Positions 18,369 through 28,558 of a stretch of DNA of 64,000 nt are shown piece after piece. The stretch lies in assembly GCA_013178045.1 (NCBI GenBank), contig JABLXP010000002.1, forward strand, positions 153,023-217,022. Direction: 5' to 3'. The stretch's first letter is position 1, and each line of letters starts with the position of its first letter. The notes beneath the pieces are model-generated. The model ran no database searches. It was not told the origin of the DNA and was given only the letters and a program-made list of their open reading frames with translations. A program made the position numbers and the translations under genes. The stretch comes from Bacillota bacterium. GTDB lineage: Bacteria > Bacillota > Ch66.

Positions 18369-19893
18369 AGGAATTGTCTATTTGATTGGAGCCGGACCCG
18401 GTGATCCAAAGCTGATCACTCTCAAAGGTCTGGAGTGTCTCCAGCGGGCCGATGTAATTATTTACGACCGATTGGCTAGCCCTCGGCTGTTGAATTATGC
18501 CCGGCCAGATGCTGAGCTAATTTTTGTGGGCAAATCGCCGGAGCGGCATACCCTTAGACAGGAAGAGATTAATCAGGTTTTAGTTGATCAGGCCCGGCAG
18601 GGTCGGATTGTTGCCCGGTTAAAAGGGGGTGACCCGTTTGTCTTCGGCCGGGGCGGCGAAGAGGCTGAAGCGCTGGCTGCTGCCGGGATTCTGTTTGAAG
18701 TGGTACCGGGGATTACTTCGGCGATTGCTGTACCAGCTTACGCAGGGATACCAGTGACTCACCGTGATTTTACGTCTACTTTTGGCATTATCACCGGTCA
18801 CGAAGACCCCACCAAGGATGATACCAGCATTGCGTGGGACAAACTGGCGACTGCGCTCGGGACAATGGTTTTCCTGATGGGGATGGAAAACCTGCCCCAA
18901 ATTGTGCAGCGGCTGCTGGCTAATGGGCGCCCAGCCACTACGCCTATCGCTTTGATCCGCTGGGGGACTCGGTCGGAGCAGGAAACCCTGGTTGGAACGC
19001 TTAGTGATATCGTGGCCAAAGCGGAAGCGCATGGTTTCAAATCGCCAGTGGTGATTGTTGTTGGAGAAGTGGTTAGCCTGCGTGAGAAACTGCAGTGGTT
19101 AGAGAAAAAGCCGCTGTTTGGTAAACGGGTCGTGGTAACCCGGGCCAGGGCTCAGGCCAGCGTTTTTGCCCAAAAAATTGAGGCCTTGGGCGGGGAAGCC
19201 TGGGAGTTTCCAACGATAGAAATCGTTCCACCTTCTTCCTGGGCGGATCTAGATCGCGCCATCGATGAAATCGATTCGTACCGGTGGATCGTATTTACCA
19301 GCATCAACGGGGTGAAGTCGTTTTTTGACCGACTCCTGGTCAAGCAACGTGATATTCGAGATCTCAAAGGAATCAGCTTGGTCGCGATCGGCCCGCAGAC
19401 GAAAGAGGGCCTGGCCAGGCTGCACCTCCAGGTTGAGTATGTTCCCACCGAGTTTCGGGCAGAAGCGGTAGCTGAGGGTCTGCGTGGTAAACTCCAGCCC
19501 GGTGACCGGGTCCTGTTGCCCCGGGCGAAAATCGCGCGGAAAGTCCTCCCTGAGACCTTGCGCTTGATGGGTGCCGTGGTCGATGAAGTTACAGCCTACG
19601 ACACTGTTCAGGAAAGCGGAAATGCCCAGTTCTTGAAGAAAATGCTCGCCAATGGGTCGATTGATCTGATAACATTTACCAGTTCCTCCACGGTACATAA
19701 TTTTATGGCGATGTTAAAACCAATCAGTTTGGCTGAGCTAAAGAGGGTACGGATTGCGTGTATCGGTCCGGTTACCGCGGATACCGCTCGCCAGTATGGT
19801 TTGTCCGTAGATATTGAGGCCAGGGAGTATACCATTGACGGCCTGTTGCAGGCGATCCTGGAGTATTATGGTTCAGATGGGGCGCAGGAGTGA
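18361..19893 (+). CDS. cobA-hemD: Fused uroporphyrinogen-III methyltransferase / uroporphyrinogen-III synthase
   Basis: A two-domain protein of 510 residues. Residues 1-245 are the SAM uroporphyrinogen-III C-methyltransferase ([55 protein letters not shown]), which makes precorrin-2. Residues about 255-510 are the HemD uroporphyrinogen-III synthase ([45 protein letters not shown]). The fusion is common in Clostridia and channels hydroxymethylbilane to precorrin-2. Precorrin-2 dehydrogenase is encoded at the head of the operon and the siroheme decarboxylases downstream. Confidence 0.95.
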   Translation: MTKGIVYLIGAGPGDPKLITLKGLECLQRADVIIYDRLASPRLLNYARPDAELIFVGKSPERHTLRQEEINQVLVDQARQGRIVARLKGGDPFVFGRGGEEAEALAAAGILFEVVPGITSAIAVPAYAGIPVTHRDFTSTFGIITGHEDPTKDDTSIAWDKLATALGTMVFLMGMENLPQIVQRLLANGRPATTPIALIRWGTRSEQETLVGTLSDIVAKAEAHGFKSPVVIVVGEVVSLREKLQWLEKKPLFGKRVVVTRARAQASVFAQKIEALGGEAWEFPTIEIVPPSSWADLDRAIDEIDSYRWIVFTSINGVKSFFDRLLVKQRDIRDLKGISLVAIGPQTKEGLARLHLQVEYVPTEFRAEAVAEGLRGKLQPGDRVLLPRAKIARKVLPETLRLMGAVVDEVTAYDTVQESGNAQFLKKMLANGSIDLITFTSSSTVHNFMAMLKPISLAELKRVRIACIGPVTADTARQYGLSVDIEAREYTIDGLLQAILEYYGSDGAQE

Positions 19894-19927
19894 GTTAAAG
19901 TTTACTCAAGAAGGGAGTACTGCTTAA

Positions 19928-21106
19928 ATGATTGGTTGTACGAAACTGCTGTGTGGTACCGCTACTGTTTCCGAGGCCATCAAATATCAGCGCGATTCCA
20001 GACAGTTACCACCACAGATGCTGCAGTTTTCTACTGCTGAACGGCCGCTGGTGGTCTGGAACATGACCAACCGCTGCAATCTCCGGTGCCGGCACTGCTA
20101 CCTGAACGCCGAGGACCGGGATTACCGCGGGGAATTAACCACAAAACAAGCCCTTGCCTTCATCGATGACCTGGCAGAAATGAAAGTCCCAGTGCTCTTA
20201 TTTTCTGGAGGAGAGCCCCTGCTGCGCCAGGATATTTTCCAACTGGGCAGATACGCGGCTGACCGCGGCTTGCGCCCGGTGATTTCTTCTAACGGTACCC
20301 TGATTACGCCAGAGGTCGCCGCGCGGATTAAAGACGCGGGTTTCCAGTACGTCGGAATCAGTTTGGACGGGGCGCCAGCCACTCACGATAAATTCCGGGC
20401 CTTACCAGGGGCATTCGCCAAAGCCCTGGAGGGGATTCATAACTGTTTGCAGTTCGGCGTCAAAACCGGTGTCAGGTTTACAGTCAACAAGTTCAATCAA
20501 CAGGACCTGCCGGAAGTTCTCGACATCGTCGAGAAAGAAGGTATCCCGCGTTTCTGCATGTACCACCTGGTCTACTCCGGCCGGGGCAAAGAGATCAGGG
20601 ACCTGGATACCAGCCGGGAAGAGAAACGGGAGATCATGGAGCAGATCATCGCGAAAACCCTTGATTTACACCGGCGCGGGGTCGAGGTGGAGATCCTGAC
20701 CACGGATAACCACGCTGATGGCATCTATCTGTTGCACTATCTACGGAAGCACGCGCCCGAGCGGGTAGACGAAATTATGCAACTATTAGACATGCATGGT
20801 GGCTGCTCGGCCGGGACCAAGTTTGCTAATGTGGATCCCCAGGGAAATGTTCATCCCTGTCAGTTCTGGCAACACTACACCCTGGGTAATGTCAAGGAGC
20901 AGAAGTTCAGTGAGATTTGGTGGAATAACGATGATGAACTGCTGGTCGCCTTGCGGGATAAACAGAGTAAAGTTACCGGCCGCTGTGGGCGCTGCCAGTA
21001 TAAAGCGGTTTGCGGCGGTTGCCGGATTCGAGCTCAGATGGTGTACGGCGACCTCTGGGCAGAGGATCCCGCTTGCTATTTGACGGAAGAAGAGATCGGC
21101 AGTTAG
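19928..21106 (+). CDS. ahbC: Radical SAM/SPASM heme-synthesis enzyme, AhbC (NirJ1) type
   Basis: AhbC removes the two acetate side chains of didecarboxysiroheme to give iron-coproporphyrin III. The 392 residues start with MIGCTKLLCGT, which I associate with the NirJ1/AhbC branch. They contain the radical SAM motif CNLRCRHC (about residue 55-62), the SAM-binding FSGGEPLLR, and a C-terminal SPASM-like Cys set (CSAG..CQFW, CGRCQYKAVCGGC). It pairs with the AhbD-like protein at 22228 around hemB. Separation of AhbC from AhbD rests on N-terminal pattern and order, so a swap is possible. Confidence 0.82.
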   Translation: MIGCTKLLCGTATVSEAIKYQRDSRQLPPQMLQFSTAERPLVVWNMTNRCNLRCRHCYLNAEDRDYRGELTTKQALAFIDDLAEMKVPVLLFSGGEPLLRQDIFQLGRYAADRGLRPVISSNGTLITPEVAARIKDAGFQYVGISLDGAPATHDKFRALPGAFAKALEGIHNCLQFGVKTGVRFTVNKFNQQDLPEVLDIVEKEGIPRFCMYHLVYSGRGKEIRDLDTSREEKREIMEQIIAKTLDLHRRGVEVEILTTDNHADGIYLLHYLRKHAPERVDEIMQLLDMHGGCSAGTKFANVDPQGNVHPCQFWQHYTLGNVKEQKFSEIWWNNDDELLVALRDKQSKVTGRCGRCQYKAVCGGCRIRAQMVYGDLWAEDPACYLTEEEIGS

Positions 21107-21219
21107 CCTTAGAGTCAGCTATCGTTGGCTAACGAAAAACTGCCGGTTAACCGTACCCTGATGATGAGGAAGTGCGGTTGGTACTGAATAATTTAAAATA
21201 ATAGGAGGTTGATTAGGCT

Positions 21220-22197
21220 ATGGGTTTTCCCACGATCCGGCTGCGGCGTCTGCGCGAAAATCAGGCCATGCGCAATCTGGTCAGAGAAACACACCTCACT
21301 GTGAATGACCTGATTTATCCCCTTTTCGTCATCGGGGGGCAGAACGTGCGTAACCCCATCGATGCAATGCCAGGGGTCTACCAGCTTTCGATTGACCAGT
21401 TGCTAAAAGAGGTGAATGAGGTAGTAGACCTGGGTATACCCGGCGTGTTGCTTTTCGGTATTCCTGAAACCAAAGACGAAGTGGGTTCAGCAGCGTATGA
21501 CCCGGACGGCATCATCCCCCGTGCGGTGCGCGCTCTCAAGGATGCTTACCCCGAACTGCTGGTCATGACCGATGTCTGTCTCTGCGAGTATACCAGCCAC
21601 GGTCACTGCGGTGTAATCAAAGAAGGGCATGTGGACAACGACGAAACCCTGGAGTTATTGGCCAAAGAAGCCGTCGCGCACGTTAAGGCGGGGGCGGATC
21701 TGGTGGCTCCCTCCGACATGATGGACGGACGGGTGGGCTATATTCGTCGAGCCCTGGACGAGGCGGGCTACAGGCACATCCCCATCATGGCTTATTCGGC
21801 CAAATATGCCTCGGCTTTCTATGGCCCATTCCGCGAAGCCGCCCAGTCAGCTCCTCAATTTGGCGACCGCCGCGGCTACCAGATGGACCCGGCCAATGGC
21901 GATGAAGCCCTGCGTGAAGTCTGGCTGGACATCGAGGAAGGGGCGGACATCGTGATGGTCAAACCTGCCCTGCCGTACCTGGATATCGTCCGGCGCGTGA
22001 AAGATGAATTCCGTTACCCGGTGGCTGCCTACAACGTCAGTGGGGAATACGCTATGCTGAAAGCAGCGATCGCCAACGGATGGCTGGAAGAGGAGCGTGC
22101 CATCATGGAAGCCCTTACCAGCATCAAGCGGGCCGGGGCGGATGTCATCATCACCTATTTTGCCAAAGATGTGGCCAGGTGGCTGCGTGGCGAATGA
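21220..22197 (+). CDS. hemB: Porphobilinogen synthase (5-aminolevulinate dehydratase)
   Basis: HemB condenses two 5-aminolevulinate molecules to porphobilinogen. The 325-residue sequence has the zinc-type Cys cluster [12 protein letters not shown], the two active-site Lys regions ([15 protein letters not shown] and [11 protein letters not shown]) and the early [18 protein letters not shown]. The ATG follows TAGGAGGTTGATTAGGCT. It sits between the two radical SAM genes, an order usual in clostridial heme operons. Confidence 0.96.
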   Translation: MGFPTIRLRRLRENQAMRNLVRETHLTVNDLIYPLFVIGGQNVRNPIDAMPGVYQLSIDQLLKEVNEVVDLGIPGVLLFGIPETKDEVGSAAYDPDGIIPRAVRALKDAYPELLVMTDVCLCEYTSHGHCGVIKEGHVDNDETLELLAKEAVAHVKAGADLVAPSDMMDGRVGYIRRALDEAGYRHIPIMAYSAKYASAFYGPFREAAQSAPQFGDRRGYQMDPANGDEALREVWLDIEEGADIVMVKPALPYLDIVRRVKDEFRYPVAAYNVSGEYAMLKAAIANGWLEEERAIMEALTSIKRAGADVIITYFAKDVARWLRGE

Positions 22198-22227
22198 TAT
22201 GAATGGAAGAAAAGGGGTGGGGCCAGC

Positions 22228-23244
22228 ATGATCGTTTCCTGGAACACGACCAACCAGTGCAATATGTACTGCGACCACTGTTACCGGGATGCTGGAGCCA
22301 GGGTGGAAGACGAGCTGAGTACAGCGGAGGCGAAGAAATTATTAGACGAGATCGCGCGAGCCGGCTTTAAGATCATGATTTTTAGCGGCGGTGAGCCGCT
22401 GCTGCGGGAGGATATTTTTGAACTGGTGGCCTGCGCCCGGGAACTTGGTTTACGTCCCGTCTTTGGGACCAATGGTACCCTTATAACACCAGAGGTGGCC
22501 GAAAAGCTGAAACAGGCGGGAACAATGGGCATGGGGATCAGTCTGGACAGCCTCAATCCTGACCGTCATGATCAACTGCGGAAGTTCCCTGGCGCCTGGG
22601 AAGGCGCGGTGGCCGGGATGCAGAACTGCCGGGCGGTCGGTCTGCCCTTCCAGATTCATACGACTGCCTTTGATTGGAACTATGATGAGATCGAGGCTTT
22701 GACTGACTTTGCTGTAGAAGTTGGGGCAGTCGCCCACCACATCTTTTTCCTGGTACCGACCGGCCGGGCGGTGAATATTGAAAATGAGGCTCTGCGGGTG
22801 GAAAAATATGAACGGCTGCTGCACCGGATTCTAAAGAAACAGCGGGAAGTGTCAATCGAGCTCAAACCCACCTGCGCTCCCCAGTTTATGCGGATTGCCC
22901 AGCAGCAGGGAATAAACCTCCGCTTCCAGCGGGGGTGTCTGGCGGGAACGTCCTATTGTATCATTGGCCCGACAGGGGATGTCCAGCCGTGTGCTTATCT
23001 AAATACCCCGCTCGGCAATGTGCGGGAAGTACCATTTGATGAAATCTGGCGTCACCACCCGGTTTTCACCCGCTTGCGCAGCCTGGAATACGGTGGAAAA
23101 TGCGGCTGGTGCCAGTTTAAACAATCCTGTGGCGGCTGCCGGGCCCGGGCGGCTTATTATCAAAAGGGTGATTACATGGCGGAAGATACCTGGTGTCTTT
23201 TTCAACCCAAGCGAGGTGAGCAGGTTAGTGCTGGAAGCCGTTGA
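22228..23244 (+). CDS. ahbD: Radical SAM/SPASM heme b synthase, AhbD (NirJ2) type
   Basis: AhbD oxidatively decarboxylates two propionates of iron-coproporphyrin III to the vinyl groups of heme b. The 338 residues open with VSWNTTNQCNMYCDHCYRDA, containing the CxxxCxxC radical SAM motif, followed by FSGGEPLLRED. The C-terminal SPASM-type Cys groups are CLAGTSYC, CAYL and CGWCQFKQSCGGC. It belongs to the same family as AhbC upstream but is shorter and lacks the 40-residue N-terminal extension. The last 17 bases overlap ahbA. Confidence 0.83.
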   Translation: MIVSWNTTNQCNMYCDHCYRDAGARVEDELSTAEAKKLLDEIARAGFKIMIFSGGEPLLREDIFELVACARELGLRPVFGTNGTLITPEVAEKLKQAGTMGMGISLDSLNPDRHDQLRKFPGAWEGAVAGMQNCRAVGLPFQIHTTAFDWNYDEIEALTDFAVEVGAVAHHIFFLVPTGRAVNIENEALRVEKYERLLHRILKKQREVSIELKPTCAPQFMRIAQQQGINLRFQRGCLAGTSYCIIGPTGDVQPCAYLNTPLGNVREVPFDEIWRHHPVFTRLRSLEYGGKCGWCQFKQSCGGCRARAAYYQKGDYMAEDTWCLFQPKRGEQVSAGSR

Positions 23245-23710
23245 CCGGAAACTTTTAAATATGATTCAGACCGATTTTCCCATCACCACGGCTCCCTACC
23301 GGATAATCGGCGAACGGCTTGGGCTGACCGAAGCGGAGGTTTTGGCCAGGATCGCTAAACTTCGGCAGCAGGGCATCATCCGGCGCCTGGGTGCAACTTT
23401 TGATTCTCAGCGGCTTGGCTACCACAGCACCCTGTGTGCGGTTAAGGTCCCTGTCGATCGGGTTGAAGAGGTGGCGGCTTTGATCAACAAGTATCCCGGC
23501 GTCACTCATAACTACCTGCGCGAACATGAGTACAACCTGTGGTTTACCTTGATTGTTCCAACTCCTGAGGATCTGCACGCAACCATCATGGAGATCCAGG
23601 CACGAACGGGATTACCCGTGCTTAATCTACCCGCTGACAAGATGTTTAAAATCAGGGTTAACTTTGATTTTGCACTTGTGCCGGAAGACCGGGAGGTGGA
23701 GGATGATTGA
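23228..23710 (+). CDS. ahbA: Siroheme decarboxylase subunit A (AhbA/NirD-like)
   Basis: AhbA and AhbB together decarboxylate siroheme to 12,18-didecarboxysiroheme. They look like Lrp/AsnC regulators, with an N-terminal helix-turn-helix and a C-terminal ligand-binding fold, but act as enzymes. The 160 residues show GLTEAEVLARIAKLRQQGI and RRLGATFDSQRLGYHST, the latter with family-typical His. I chose GTG 23228 because GAGGTGAG precedes it; GTG 23216 is an in-frame alternative. The stop overlaps the TTG start of ahbB. Confidence 0.85.
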   Translation: MLEAVDRKLLNMIQTDFPITTAPYRIIGERLGLTEAEVLARIAKLRQQGIIRRLGATFDSQRLGYHSTLCAVKVPVDRVEEVAALINKYPGVTHNYLREHEYNLWFTLIVPTPEDLHATIMEIQARTGLPVLNLPADKMFKIRVNFDFALVPEDREVEDD

Positions 23711-24180
23711 CTGAGCTAGAACAGCGCATCGTCAGAGAACTTCAAGAAGATCTGCCCCTGGTCCCCAATCCATTCAAGGTCATTGCTGACCGGCTGGGTC
23801 TGACCGAAGTGGAATTACTGGACAAAATTCGTGAGCTGCAAGCCTGCGGGATCATCCGCCGCTTTGGAGCGGTGCTCCGACACCGGGAAGCTGGCATTGA
23901 GGCCAACGCGATGGTGGTCTGGCGGGTTCCCCCAGAACGGGTGGAGGAAGTAGGCGTGCAAATGGCCGCATTTTCGGCGGTTAGCCACTGTTACGCCCGT
24001 CTGACGTACCCAGACTGGCCGTACAGCTTATTTACTATGATCCACGGTCGAGACCGGCAACAGTGCCAGCAGATAACCGAAGAAATTGCCCGAACAGTAG
24101 GCATTGAGGATTATCAGTTATTGTTCAGCACCGCGGAATTGAAGAAGACGAGTATGCGGTATTTTGTAAAGGAAGGTTAG
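23707..24180 (+). CDS. ahbB: Siroheme decarboxylase subunit B (AhbB/NirL-like)
   Basis: This is a 157-residue Lrp-like paralogue of AhbA and the second half of siroheme decarboxylase. It contains [40 protein letters not shown] and the [20 protein letters not shown] segment typical of this branch. The TTG start overlaps the ahbA stop and GGAGG lies just before it. The genomic context (hemL next) makes a role as a transcription factor unlikely. Confidence 0.86.
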   Translation: MTELEQRIVRELQEDLPLVPNPFKVIADRLGLTEVELLDKIRELQACGIIRRFGAVLRHREAGIEANAMVVWRVPPERVEEVGVQMAAFSAVSHCYARLTYPDWPYSLFTMIHGRDRQQCQQITEEIARTVGIEDYQLLFSTAELKKTSMRYFVKEG

Positions 24181-24188
24181 GTGAGATT

Positions 24189-25490
24189 GTGCACAAGGGG
24201 TTTTCTCGCTCGATTGAACTGTTTGCGGAGGCGAAAAAACTGATCCCCGGCGGTGTTAACAGTCCGGTCCGGGCCTTTAAGTCCGTAGGAGCCAACCCTG
24301 TGTTTCTCACGCAGGGAGTGGGGGCGAAGGTATATGACGTTGATGGTAATGAGTATATTGACTACGTGGCCTCCTGGGGGCCGTTGATCTTGGGCCACTG
24401 CCACCCGGCTGTGGTAGCGGCGCTCAAGGAGCAGGTTGAGCGGGCAATGAGCTTTGGTGCGCCAACCGAATTAGAGACAGAGATGGCTCGCCTGATCGTC
24501 GAGGCTCTGCCCTCGGTCGAGATGGTGCGGATGGTCAACTCGGGGACCGAGGCGACGATGAGCGCGCTTCGCTTGGCCAGAGGCTACACTGGGCGCGACA
24601 AGATCGTCAAGTTTGAAGGCTGCTACCACGGGCACGCTGACTCTCTGCTGATCAAAGCCGGTTCAGGTGCCCTGACCCTGGGTGTTCCCACCAGCCCGGG
24701 CGTGCCAGCCGCCATCGCCAACTACACCATCACTGCTCCCCTTAATGACCTGGAGACCCTGAGCCGGATTTTCGAGCTGGAGGGAGAAGACATCGCGGCG
24801 GTGCTCGTCGAGCCGGTGGCCGGGAACATGGGCGTAGTCCTGCCCCAGCCCGGCTGGCTGGAAGGCTTGCGCGAACTAACCCGGGCTTACGGGGCGCTCT
24901 TGATCTTTGATGAAGTGATCACCGGCTTTCGGGTTGGTTACAGCGGGGCCCAGGGCCTCTACGGGATCGACCCGGACCTGACCTGTCTGGGCAAAATTAT
25001 CGGCGGGGGGCTTCCGGTGGGGGCTTACGGCGGGAAACGGGAGATCATGGAGGCGATGGCGCCGGTGGGGCCTATCTACCAGGCGGGGACGTTGTCGGGT
25101 AATCCCCTGGCGATGACCGCGGGAATCGCCACCCTGCGGGTCCTCCAGCAGCCGGGTGTTTACGAAGAGTTAGAGAGGAAGGCGGCTAAACTCAACGAGG
25201 GATTACGCCAGGCGGCCGAGGAGGCCGGTGTGCCGGTGGCCTTTAATCGAGTAGGGTCGATGATGTGCGGTTTCTTCACCGATCAGCCGGTCATTGACTA
25301 CGCGAGCGCGTGTACAGCGAATACGGCGCGCTACGCTGCCTACTTCAGAAGCATGCTGAAGCAAGGGGTTTATCTCACTCCGTCGCAATTTGAAGCTGCT
25401 TTCGTCTCGCTGGCCCACACCGACGAGGACATCGAACGGACGATTGAGGCCAGCCGGGTAGCGTTTAAGGTAGCGGCTAGGGTAGAATAA
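24189..25490 (+). CDS. hemL: Glutamate-1-semialdehyde 2,1-aminomutase
   Basis: HemL converts glutamate-1-semialdehyde to 5-aminolevulinate with pyridoxal phosphate. The 433-residue protein has [17 protein letters not shown] near the start, [31 protein letters not shown] and the PLP-lysine region [17 protein letters not shown]. The GTG start follows GGAAGGTTAGGTG. It completes the C5 branch begun by hemA, and the cluster therefore encodes nearly the whole route from glutamyl-tRNA to heme b. A sirohydrochlorin ferrochelatase is not separately seen. Confidence 0.96.
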   Translation: MHKGFSRSIELFAEAKKLIPGGVNSPVRAFKSVGANPVFLTQGVGAKVYDVDGNEYIDYVASWGPLILGHCHPAVVAALKEQVERAMSFGAPTELETEMARLIVEALPSVEMVRMVNSGTEATMSALRLARGYTGRDKIVKFEGCYHGHADSLLIKAGSGALTLGVPTSPGVPAAIANYTITAPLNDLETLSRIFELEGEDIAAVLVEPVAGNMGVVLPQPGWLEGLRELTRAYGALLIFDEVITGFRVGYSGAQGLYGIDPDLTCLGKIIGGGLPVGAYGGKREIMEAMAPVGPIYQAGTLSGNPLAMTAGIATLRVLQQPGVYEELERKAAKLNEGLRQAAEEAGVPVAFNRVGSMMCGFFTDQPVIDYASACTANTARYAAYFRSMLKQGVYLTPSQFEAAFVSLAHTDEDIERTIEASRVAFKVAARVE

Positions 25491-25525
25491 GGCGCTTGTT
25501 TTTTCTACGCTGAACTGTGCGGGTA

Positions 25526-25547
25526 AGCGGGTTTTTCTCCTGCTTTT
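25526..25547 (+). terminator. Weak terminator after hemL
   Basis: AGCGGG pairs with CCTGCT (one G-U) around a T-rich loop and is followed by TTTT. It lies between convergent genes. Confidence 0.4.
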
Positions 25548-25601
25548 AGCCGACGAAAGAAGGCGTCATAGTCCCGTTCGACCCGCCTTTCATCTTCCTT
25601 T

Positions 25602-26021
25602 TTATTTGACCAGGATTACGGTACAAGGGGAGTGATGAATTACTTTTGATGACACACTCCCTAAGAGGAATCTCTCTATACCAGATACCCCTTTATAACC
25701 AATGACTAGCACATCAAAACCTTTTTCAATGGCATAAGCAACAATTTTATCGGCCGGATGACCAAAAAGAACTTTAGTGCCAATTTCTATTCCTTGATTT
25801 TCAGCCATCCGTTTGACCTGGGAAAGGATACGTTCCCCCCGAAGCTGACCCTCAGATTGTGCCTCATTTACTTCTCCGACCGTGGCGCTGTAGTCGGGTA
25901 GTGGTACTACGGTGAGAGCACAGATACTACCTTCATATTTCGCCGCCAAATCAAGGGCTATCTGGACGCCTTTCTTGGCAATTGGTGAGTCATCTACCGC
26001 AACTAATATTTTTTTAAACAC
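25602..26021 (-). CDS. Universal stress protein (UspA family)
   Basis: This 139-residue protein has a single USP domain. It starts FKKILVAVDDSPIAKKG and ends with the ATP-binding GYKGVSGIERFLLGSVS pattern (G-x2-G-x9-G-S), so it probably binds ATP. The GTG start follows AAGGAGGG on the minus strand. It is the last gene of a minus-strand unit MFS - CPA2 antiporter - USP that begins behind a fluoride-riboswitch-like leader. A second USP, divergent, starts at 28855, and the two share most of their motifs. Confidence 0.93.
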   Translation of the reverse strand: MFKKILVAVDDSPIAKKGVQIALDLAAKYEGSICALTVVPLPDYSATVGEVNEAQSEGQLRGERILSQVKRMAENQGIEIGTKVLFGHPADKIVAYAIEKGFDVLVIGYKGVSGIERFLLGSVSSKVIHHSPCTVILVK

Positions 26022-26059
26022 TGTATTCCCTCCTTGTTGATTATTTGATTGATCTTATC

Positions 26060-27187
26060 TTAGATATTATTGTCCTCATATAGAAGATGCCTTGGTTCAA
26101 ACCAGCGTTGAGCAATGTAAGTTGGAATTATAGCGCTTAGAACTACCGCTGCTACGAGCAGCGAGAATTGAGTTGCATCAATAAACCCCATTGATAGCCC
26201 GAACATCGACGAAATAGTTCCAAACGTTAAGCCTGTGCTCATAAGCAGGGTTGTGTATGTCGCACTCTCTTTTATATAAGCTCGGGCAAATGGGTATACT
26301 CCAATGATTTTAGCAGCGACTTTCACCAGGAATAGAAATGTTAAAAGTCCCAGGTTGGCATATATTCCAGGCAATGATACATTCATCCCAGCCTTTATGA
26401 AGAAGAACGGTGTCAGCATAGCAAAGGCAACAATTCGTAATTTGCGTTGTACGGCCGCATACTGGCTGAAGGTTCGGGACAGAACCAGGCCAAGAACAAA
26501 AGCTGGAAGTACAGCATGCCCGGCGCCAACATTGGCCAGGTACATGAAGGCAAATAGTAATAAAAACAGAAATTTAATTTCGGGTTCGATTACACGGTCA
26601 CCGTATCGATCAAAAACAATAGGAATAATTTTCGGGGCTACCATGATGATTGCAATTGAGCCAAACAGGAAAATTAGCGTTGTCCAACTGTAATCTGCAA
26701 ACAACAGGCTGAGTGCCAATACTGTACCCATGTCGGTGATAAAACATGATGCCATAATAATTTTTCCCAGTTCAGTGTTAGTTAATCCTGTTTCAACTAA
26801 AACGGCATAGACTACCGCTAAAGAGGTGGTTGACAAAGCGACTCCCGCTATCTCGGCCGCTTGAAGTGACCAACCAGCAATCCAATAAGTATAAGCGAAG
26901 GCAGCCAATCCGGGGAGTAAAAATGAAAAGCCACCAATCAGGATACTTTCTTTCAGTTTTTGCTTCATGATATCCGGGTCAACTTCTGCCCCGGCTAAAA
27001 AGGTTAACAATACGGAGGCAAACCCCGCTAAAAAGTCGACCCAGGGGACCGTATGCAGCCCTAAAAAGTTGCCGCCAATTATCCCCATTGCTATTTCCAC
27101 GATAGTTACGGAAATTGCAGTTTCAACTGAAACAAAACTGGCAATAAATACAAGAGTGATTAATACTAAAGCTAATTGATAATCCAC
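26060..27187 (-). CDS. CPA2-family cation:proton antiporter
   Basis: An integral membrane protein of 375 residues with about eleven to twelve helices and no C-terminal TrkA-N domain, so closer to short KefB/NapA-type Na+(K+)/H+ antiporters than to full KefB/KefC. Family-typical segments include FLAGAEVDPDIMKQKL, containing the acidic transport-site region, ALSTTSLAVVYAVL, and ITDMGTVLALSL. The GTG start follows TAGGAGGG. It lies 23 bases after the MFS gene and 38 bases before the USP, so the three are likely one transcript. Confidence 0.88.
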   Translation of the reverse strand: MDYQLALVLITLVFIASFVSVETAISVTIVEIAMGIIGGNFLGLHTVPWVDFLAGFASVLLTFLAGAEVDPDIMKQKLKESILIGGFSFLLPGLAAFAYTYWIAGWSLQAAEIAGVALSTTSLAVVYAVLVETGLTNTELGKIIMASCFITDMGTVLALSLLFADYSWTTLIFLFGSIAIIMVAPKIIPIVFDRYGDRVIEPEIKFLFLLLFAFMYLANVGAGHAVLPAFVLGLVLSRTFSQYAAVQRKLRIVAFAMLTPFFFIKAGMNVSLPGIYANLGLLTFLFLVKVAAKIIGVYPFARAYIKESATYTTLLMSTGLTFGTISSMFGLSMGFIDATQFSLLVAAVVLSAIIPTYIAQRWFEPRHLLYEDNNI

Positions 27188-27210
27188 CGGTGTCCCTCCT
27201 AAAATGTCAA

Positions 27211-28473
27211 TTATGCCTCTTGGCGATTATGTTTTGTGGTGGAAAGCAACCAAAAGAGTGTTAAGGTTCCTGCCAACATGACTATGGCTGAATAAGAAAA
27301 AGCAAACTTTGGTGATACGGCTGTCCATAAAAATCCGACGGCTAAACTGGAAAATAAATCCCCGATCCCATTGATGGTACCCAACACTCCAAATGCGGTT
27401 CCTCTTATTTTAGAATCAATATAATCGCCAGTGAGTGCTCCCTCCAGCGCATCCTCAGCAGCAATATAAACGCCGGCTAAAGCTGATAGGAAACCCAAGT
27501 ATAGAATGCTGGATGTGTTCAGGGAGAATTCTATGGCAAAACCAAATGAAACTATACTGCCCAAAAGATAACCTACCGCTAGTAGTTTTCCTCGGCCGAT
27601 TCGGTCACTAATGGCCCCAATCGGGTAGGACGCTAAAGTGTAGAAAATATTTCTTACGACATATAAAGTGGCGGCCATTTGTGCAGCTTTAATTGGACCA
27701 AGGCTCGTTGCCAGCAATTGAGTGGAGGCTAAAATGATCAGAGTATGAGAAAAATCGCCGATTCCAAACAATCCTACCGCGGTTAAAAAACGTTTGAAAT
27801 CTGAGGGTAATGTACGAATGGTCGACCATAAACGAAGTTCACGGTTCCCTTCATGCGGCACTTCCCGAACCATCAAAAAGAAAACTAACGCTGAGCCAAT
27901 ACCCGGGATCAAAGTAAGCAAAAAGATTGTTCTAAATGGAGCAGTTGGCTCAACCGGGTTGGACAAAAACTGTAGGACATAGACCGCGATCAGAGGACCA
28001 ACCACGGCACCTAAAGTATCACCCGCTCGATGAAATCCGAACGCTTTACCTCTAAAACGGCTTGGTACCGAATCTGTAAGCATGGCGTCGCGGAGAGGCC
28101 CCCTTATTCCTCGACCAAACCAACCTACGGTTCGCCCAAATAGGACAAGCAGCCAGGTATTAGCGAAAGCAAACACTGCCTTAGCTATCCCAGTTAAAAA
28201 ATAGCCTAATGTTACAATATTCTTACGTCGGCCCAAACGATCAGAAAACCAGCCAGCACCAAGTTTAACGAAACTAGAAACGGCATCAGCAATTCCTTCA
28301 ATAGCACCTAATGCCACAGGTGGCGCCCCGATCGCAGCTAGAAACGCTGGCAACACAGAAGTTGCCATTTCATGTCCTGCATCGGATAGAAAGCTGGTTA
28401 TACCCATCCCAAGAACGTTACGGTTCAACCAGGTATCTTCTTGTTGTATTATTTGTTCTTCGAGGTCAGCCAT
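27211..28473 (-). CDS. MFS transporter
   Basis: A 420-residue protein with about twelve membrane helices and the MFS signature GWFSDRLGRRKN between helices 2 and 3, with a matching DRIGRGKLLAVGY in the second half. It resembles multidrug/YfkF-like carriers; the substrate is unknown. I chose ATG 28473 because GAGGAGGTG precedes it on the minus strand at about 12 bases; in-frame codons run back to 28521. It is the first gene after the riboswitch-like leader, followed by a CPA2 antiporter and a USP, so a role in ion or fluoride stress is possible. Confidence 0.87.
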   Translation of the reverse strand: MADLEEQIIQQEDTWLNRNVLGMGITSFLSDAGHEMATSVLPAFLAAIGAPPVALGAIEGIADAVSSFVKLGAGWFSDRLGRRKNIVTLGYFLTGIAKAVFAFANTWLLVLFGRTVGWFGRGIRGPLRDAMLTDSVPSRFRGKAFGFHRAGDTLGAVVGPLIAVYVLQFLSNPVEPTAPFRTIFLLTLIPGIGSALVFFLMVREVPHEGNRELRLWSTIRTLPSDFKRFLTAVGLFGIGDFSHTLIILASTQLLATSLGPIKAAQMAATLYVVRNIFYTLASYPIGAISDRIGRGKLLAVGYLLGSIVSFGFAIEFSLNTSSILYLGFLSALAGVYIAAEDALEGALTGDYIDSKIRGTAFGVLGTINGIGDLFSSLAVGFLWTAVSPKFAFSYSAIVMLAGTLTLFWLLSTTKHNRQEA

Positions 28474-28525
28474 TTTTAAAAGGTTCACCTCCTCAAGATT
28501 AACTCGGCTTAGTTTTCCCACCCAC

Positions 28526-28558
28526 TAAAAAATAATGACCCCTCTTAAAGTAGGGGCC
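28526..28558 (-). terminator. Leader terminator of the MFS-CPA2-USP operon
   Basis: On the minus strand GGCCCCT pairs with AGGGGTC, followed by ATTATTTTTT. The 5' strand of this stem is also the 3' pseudoknot strand proposed for the upstream aptamer, so the two folds exclude each other. Confidence 0.7.

Noticed and set aside
23228..24180. Annotation of the two Lrp-like genes as transcription regulators
   Set aside because: Their position between the AhbD gene and hemL, and their family motifs, identify siroheme decarboxylase.
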